Below, piece by piece: positions 51,722 to 55,658 of a stretch of 55,658 nucleotides of DNA. The number at the start of each line of letters is the position of its first letter. The stretch's first letter is position 1. Where the stretch lies: NCBI GenBank assembly GCA_937944055.1, contig CALDZJ010000045.1:1-55658 (forward strand). Reading direction: 5' to 3'. The position numbers and the translations under genes were made by a program. Below the pieces are notes generated by a model. It was not told where the DNA came from, made no database searches, and was given only the letters and a program-made list of their open reading frames with translations. Origin of the DNA: an uncultured Verrucomicrobiales bacterium (GTDB lineage: Bacteria > Verrucomicrobiota > Verrucomicrobiia > Verrucomicrobiales > Akkermansiaceae).

Positions 51722-54449
51722 ACAGCCCACCGCCCCCCCGTCAGTGCCATCGAAACTCGATTCATCAATCCTAAGCGAGCTGTCTCCTCAAGAGCGGCTC
51801 GCTTTTTTAAAGGCTCATATCTCCGAGCTTAATCAGACCCTCCACCAACGTCATCTTGCCGGAGAAAACGGTCTAGCTCATGCCCAGGCCCGCAGCGCAT
51901 TCACTGATGAGCTGATCACCACCCTCTTCCACACCTTCTCAAAAGGCGAAGACTTCCCCACCCTCGCCCTGCTCGGGAACGGCGGCTATGGCCGCGGCAT
52001 CATGAATCCCGGCTCCGACATTGACCTCCTCTTTCTCACCTCCTCTTCATCAAAAAAAATCCCGAAGCGAGTTTCCGCAATCATTGAGGAAATCCAACAC
52101 CTCATCTGGGACCTCGGCTTTAAGTTCTTACCCGCCACTCGCTCCATCTCAGAATCAATCGCAGAAGCAAAAGCGGAGCCGCAATCACGCACCGCCCTAT
52201 TAGACTCCCGCCTCATCGTAGGCTCCAGCAAGCTCTTCGAGAATTTTCAAACCCGCTTCCGTAAAAGCTGCATCGAAAAAGAGAAAGCCCTCTTCTTCCA
52301 AGAACGCAGCCAAGACGTGATCAAACGCCACGCCAAATGGTCCCACACCGTCTTCTTACAAGAACCCAATCTAAAAGAAAGCCCAGGCGCCCTGCGGGAC
52401 TATCATAATCTCGACTGGATCATAGATGCTGAAGCCGGCACCCGGTCAATGACCGAGCTCGTCTCACGCCGGATCCTCAGCCGCCTCGCCCGCCGCGAGC
52501 TCAAAGACGCCTTTTACTTCCTCCACCGCGCCCGCAATGCCCTCCACTACCATGACAAAGGCACCGACATTCTCACCCTGCGCTTTCAAGGCCTCATCGC
52601 CAATGAATTCGGCTACCCAGAGAAATCCATCCTGCGCCGGATCGAGTCCTTCATGCGCGACTACTACACACACGCGCGCAACGTCCATAACCATACAAAA
52701 TCCGTCTTCGAGATCTTCGAGCTACAGCACTCTGAGACCGCGAGCCACGGCCTCCGCTCCAAGCTCTCCTTCGGCCTCATCAAGAGAAAGCCAAAGTCGC
52801 TCGACGACTATACGATCCGTAATGAGCGGCTCTTCCCTCGTCGTAAAACGATCTTTGAAGAGAATCCTGACCGCCTCCTCAGCCTCTTTCTCCACTGCCA
52901 AAAGCACGATGTCAGCCCCTCGCCCACCCTGCGTAAATTAATCAAAGAGAACTGGAAGCTCATTGATCAATACTTCCGGAACCGAGTCGCCAACCGTAAT
53001 GTCTTCCGAGAAATCTTAGAGAAAAAAGGCCAAGTCGCCCGCATCCTCCGCCTCATGCACCGCTCCGGAGTGCTCGGCCGCTACCTGCCCGAATTCGGCG
53101 CTCTAGATTGCCTAGTCCAGCACGAGTTCTTCCACCGCTACACCGCAGATGAGCACACCCTGCGCTGCATTGATCAGCTAGACGCTCTCGTTGATGATGA
53201 AGACCCGCGCTCCGCAATCTACCGTGATCTTTTTCTAAAACACCCAGATCCTTACGCCCTCTACATCGCCCTCATTCTGCACGATACCGGCCGCGCCGAG
53301 AACGTCCGCGAGCACATCGATGGCTCTGCAATTCTCGCCGCTCGGCTCTGCAAGCGCCACCAAATCACCGGTGGACGCCGCTCTCTCATCATGTTCCTAG
53401 TGGACCACCACCTCACCCTGTGGCGCTTCGCGACAAAGAAGAACATCGATGATCCTGAAGTGATCCAAGAATTTGCCGAGCTCATGCAGGACCGGCATCG
53501 GCTTGATGCCCTCCTCCTCTTCACCTTCGCTGACTCGAATGGCACGAACGAGGAAGCCTGGTCACCGTGGAAAGAAACCCTCATTCTACAACTCTACCGC
53601 AATACCAGCGAGTTTCTCCGCCAAGGAAAAGCCGCGACCACAGAAGGAATCAACAGCGAGGTGCGGGAATCGCTCGCCGAAATCAAAGCGGGGCTCAAAG
53701 AAAAATACCACGAACTCTTCGACGAGCATGCCAAGCACATGCCTAAGCGCTACTTCCGCTACCGTAGTAAAAAGAGCATTAATAAGCACGTCATCGCCCT
53801 CTGGCAATACATCGACCGCCGAAAACGCCGCCCGGAGACCCCCTTCGAGTGCGCTGTCCAATGGATCGAGCATCCTAAATTCGGTTACAGTGAACTCATT
53901 ATCGCCGCCGAAGATCAGCCGGGACTATTGGAAAAAATTTGCTGCACCCTCGCAGCACACCAGCTCAACATCCTCTCCGCCGATGTTTACACCCGCCCAG
54001 ATGGCATCGTGCTAGATCTCTTCCGCGTCTGCACTGATGAGCTCAAGGCCGTGACAGGAAGGGAAAAGCAAAAAGCCGTCGTCGCCACCCTCTACGAGAT
54101 TAACGGGCAGGAAAATTACGATCCCGCCAAGTATCTAAAAAAGAAAGTCAACTTCCTGAAGCCTGAGAAAGAACAAATCGTAGACTTCCCAGTCCGAGCT
54201 TGGATCAGCAATGACCTAGACCCTCACTTCACCGTCATCGAACTACAAGCACTCGACCGCATTGGTCTCTTGCACGATGTTCTGCGCACCGTGAATGAGC
54301 ACGGCCTCAACACCGTCCACTCACGCATCTGCACAGAAAAAGGAGCAGCCCTAGACTCGATCTACGTCAGCACGAAAGACGGCGAGAAACTGACAGACCA
54401 AGGCCCCTTAGATCAACTCCAAGAGGCCTTGCGCGAACTGATCCGCTAA
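51675..54449 (+). CDS. glnD: Bifunctional uridylyltransferase/uridylyl-removing enzyme
   Basis: Modifies PII signal protein in response to glutamine. About 925 residues. N-terminal nucleotidyltransferase with GNGGYGRGIMNPGSDIDLLF (metal Asp pair), then the GlnD linker, HD domain with FFHRYTADEHTLRCID and ALILHDTGRA, and two C-terminal ACT domains (LIIAAEDQPGLLEKICCTLA and VIELQALDRIGLLHDVLRTV). Start is uncertain: ATG 51675 (or 51636) overlaps the upstream gene; GTG at 51744 lies 22 bases after that gene's stop. No glnB or glnA in the window. Confidence 0.93.
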   Translation: MPAEVAGFVLTPRGGKQPTAPPSVPSKLDSSILSELSPQERLAFLKAHISELNQTLHQRHLAGENGLAHAQARSAFTDELITTLFHTFSKGEDFPTLALLGNGGYGRGIMNPGSDIDLLFLTSSSSKKIPKRVSAIIEEIQHLIWDLGFKFLPATRSISESIAEAKAEPQSRTALLDSRLIVGSSKLFENFQTRFRKSCIEKEKALFFQERSQDVIKRHAKWSHTVFLQEPNLKESPGALRDYHNLDWIIDAEAGTRSMTELVSRRILSRLARRELKDAFYFLHRARNALHYHDKGTDILTLRFQGLIANEFGYPEKSILRRIESFMRDYYTHARNVHNHTKSVFEIFELQHSETASHGLRSKLSFGLIKRKPKSLDDYTIRNERLFPRRKTIFEENPDRLLSLFLHCQKHDVSPSPTLRKLIKENWKLIDQYFRNRVANRNVFREILEKKGQVARILRLMHRSGVLGRYLPEFGALDCLVQHEFFHRYTADEHTLRCIDQLDALVDDEDPRSAIYRDLFLKHPDPYALYIALILHDTGRAENVREHIDGSAILAARLCKRHQITGGRRSLIMFLVDHHLTLWRFATKKNIDDPEVIQEFAELMQDRHRLDALLLFTFADSNGTNEEAWSPWKETLILQLYRNTSEFLRQGKAATTEGINSEVRESLAEIKAGLKEKYHELFDEHAKHMPKRYFRYRSKKSINKHVIALWQYIDRRKRRPETPFECAVQWIEHPKFGYSELIIAAEDQPGLLEKICCTLAAHQLNILSADVYTRPDGIVLDLFRVCTDELKAVTGREKQKAVVATLYEINGQENYDPAKYLKKKVNFLKPEKEQIVDFPVRAWISNDLDPHFTVIELQALDRIGLLHDVLRTVNEHGLNTVHSRICTEKGAALDSIYVSTKDGEKLTDQGPLDQLQEALRELIR

Positions 54450-54491
54450 AAAAAATTAGGAAAAGATCAGTGAAATCAGTCAGACTGTGAA

Positions 54492-55658
54492 TCAGGCAGA
54501 TGTCGACTCAGCCATCGCCGCCTCGATCTCCTCCACCGTCGTCGGAAAATTCGCGAACATATCGATATTCTTTTCCTCTCCGATGATGACATCATTCTCA
54601 ACTCGAACTCCGAGATTCTCCTCACGGATATAAATACCGGGCTCAATCGTGAAGACCTGCCCCACGGCATATGGGGAGTTTGGTGGGCTCACGTCATGGA
54701 CATCGAGACCAATGTGATGAGAGATTCCGTGCATGTAGTATTTCTTCACCAAAGGCTTCGTCTCATCCTGCTTCTTCGCCTCCTCAGCATCAATCAAGCC
54801 CAGCCCGATAAGCTCCTTCTCCATGATTTCATTCACCTGGTTCTGGTAGTCCAGCGGCTTTGTCCCGGGGCGCAGAATATCATTCGCAGCCCACATCACG
54901 CGGACCACCGCCTCATAGACTTCTCTTTGGCGTGGCGTGAATTTCCCATTCACAGGAACGGTGCGCGTCATATCAGCATTCCAGTTTCCATATTCCGCGC
55001 CGACATCCATCAAGACCATCTGGCCATCTTCACAAATCTTGTCGTTTTCCAGATAGTGCAAGGCGCAAGCATTTTTCCCAGAACCGATGATCGGAGAATA
55101 CGAAAATCCGCGGGATTTATTACGGACGAATTCATGCAGATACTCCGCCTCGATCTCCCACTCACCCACTCCAGGCTTGATGAATTTTAACGCTCTACGG
55201 AAGCCTGCCTCGGTGATGTCGATCGCTTTTTGAAGGAAGCGGATCTCCTCTGGATCTTTGCACATCCGCAGCTCCTGAAGGAGTAAAGCGACCCGCTCAT
55301 AACGATGGAGCGGGTAGCGTTCTTGGCAAGCTCGGATGAAGCGGCGATTGCGAGTCTCCACCGTGATATCGGCGCGTGGATGCTCATTGCTATGAAGACT
55401 CAGGATCTTCATTTGCGGAGCCAGATTATGGAAGACACCATCGAAGGTATCGACCCACCTCACATTCTTAATGCCAGAGACCGCAGTGGCCTGCTCTTTG
55501 GTCAATTTTTCACCCTCCCAAACTGCGATGTGCTCCGAAGTTTCGCGAACAAAGAGAATCTCACGCTCAGACTCGACAGGAGCATCTGGGCAAAGAACGA
55601 GAACAGTCTCCTCTTGATCGACCCCAGTGAGGTAGAAGAGGTCATTGTTCTGGCGAAA
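54492..55658 (-). CDS. Aminopeptidase P-family metallopeptidase (partial, runs off the window)
   Basis: The frame continues to the window edge; at least 389 residues are present, beginning FRQNNDLFYLTG, the N-terminal (creatinase-like) domain. The M24 pita-bread domain follows with metal ligands in LMDVGAEYGNWNADMTRTVP (two Asp), HGISHHIGLDVHD (His), FTIEPGIYI (Glu) and VRVENDVII (Glu). This is the Xaa-Pro aminopeptidase / PepP type and all five ligands are present, so active. Convergent with glnD, 40 bases apart. The true start lies outside the window. Confidence 0.94.
   Translation of the reverse strand, partial: FRQNNDLFYLTGVDQEETVLVLCPDAPVESEREILFVRETSEHIAVWEGEKLTKEQATAVSGIKNVRWVDTFDGVFHNLAPQMKILSLHSNEHPRADITVETRNRRFIRACQERYPLHRYERVALLLQELRMCKDPEEIRFLQKAIDITEAGFRRALKFIKPGVGEWEIEAEYLHEFVRNKSRGFSYSPIIGSGKNACALHYLENDKICEDGQMVLMDVGAEYGNWNADMTRTVPVNGKFTPRQREVYEAVVRVMWAANDILRPGTKPLDYQNQVNEIMEKELIGLGLIDAEEAKKQDETKPLVKKYYMHGISHHIGLDVHDVSPPNSPYAVGQVFTIEPGIYIREENLGVRVENDVIIGEEKNIDMFANFPTTVEEIEAAMAESTSA

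Noticed and set aside
54696-55190. Plus-strand frame opposite the metallopeptidase gene
   Set aside because: The minus-strand frame carries all five metal ligands.

Overview
The window reads as a chromosomal segment of a Verrucomicrobiota bacterium (class Verrucomicrobiae). This rests on protein content rather than any rRNA gene: an inner-membrane DUF2231 / planctomycete-type cytochrome c / leucine-rich-repeat fusion, four Skp/OmpH-like chaperones around lpxD, an OmpA-family coiled-coil protein, LpxD (so a lipid A outer membrane), TatA, many secreted small lipoproteins, a Hanks-type kinase with an extracytoplasmic tail, and few strong Shine-Dalgarno sites. No transposase, integrase, rRNA or CRISPR array was seen.

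Layout. 1-3.9 kb is an AT-richer accessory stretch ending at an initiator tRNA gene: a coupled operon of small lipoproteins (one with a KTSC domain), a lipoprotein gene split by a G7 homopolymer, a divergent XRE regulator with an operator-like palindrome, and two unknown genes. 4.1-7.3 kb holds purB, a membrane zinc-ribbon protein, a YceB/DUF1439 protein and ndk. 7.4-12.4 kb (minus strand) is an envelope cluster: OmpH-OmpH-lpxD-OmpH-OmpH and a secreted C39-like peptidase. 12.4-23.7 kb carries panC, a small lipoprotein plus Ser/Thr kinase, hrpB, tatA with an exo/endonuclease/phosphatase lipoprotein, a probable selenoprotein of the heavy-metal-associated (HMA) fold with in-frame UGA and a hairpin just after it, leuB, a degenerate YugP-type peptidase and an OmpA-family protein. 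23.7-28.1 kb has tRNA-Arg(CCU) with a partial duplicate, gap, an nrdR-unknown-HIT operon and tRNA-Gly(GCC).

28.3-44.4 kb contains a large TPR protein, a second membrane zinc-ribbon paralogue, a CPA1 antiporter, an operon of a class A penicillin-binding protein whose transpeptidase catalytic residues are missing followed by a zinc-ribbon membrane protein and a conserved unknown, then a MidA-like methyltransferase, the cytochrome fusion, a paired-CxxC protein, der, an HD-domain protein and a stand-alone helicase C-domain protein. 44.5-55.7 kb has smc, an SMP-30 family hydrolase, a cellulose-synthase-like glycosyltransferase, an L,D-transpeptidase, glnD and a metallopeptidase of the aminopeptidase P family running off the window.

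How it fits together: most genes are core housekeeping (purine, pantothenate, leucine, nucleotide metabolism, GTPase, chromosome segregation, nitrogen signalling) mixed with envelope biogenesis. The main points of novelty are the candidate selenoprotein, two proteins of enzyme families that have lost catalytic residues, the OmpH expansion, tRNA oddities, and repeated short tandem duplications close to stop codons. By eye the + strand changes from G-rich (purB) to strongly C-rich (from about 12 kb onward, on genes of both orientations), which would fit a replication terminus or an inversion edge in between.
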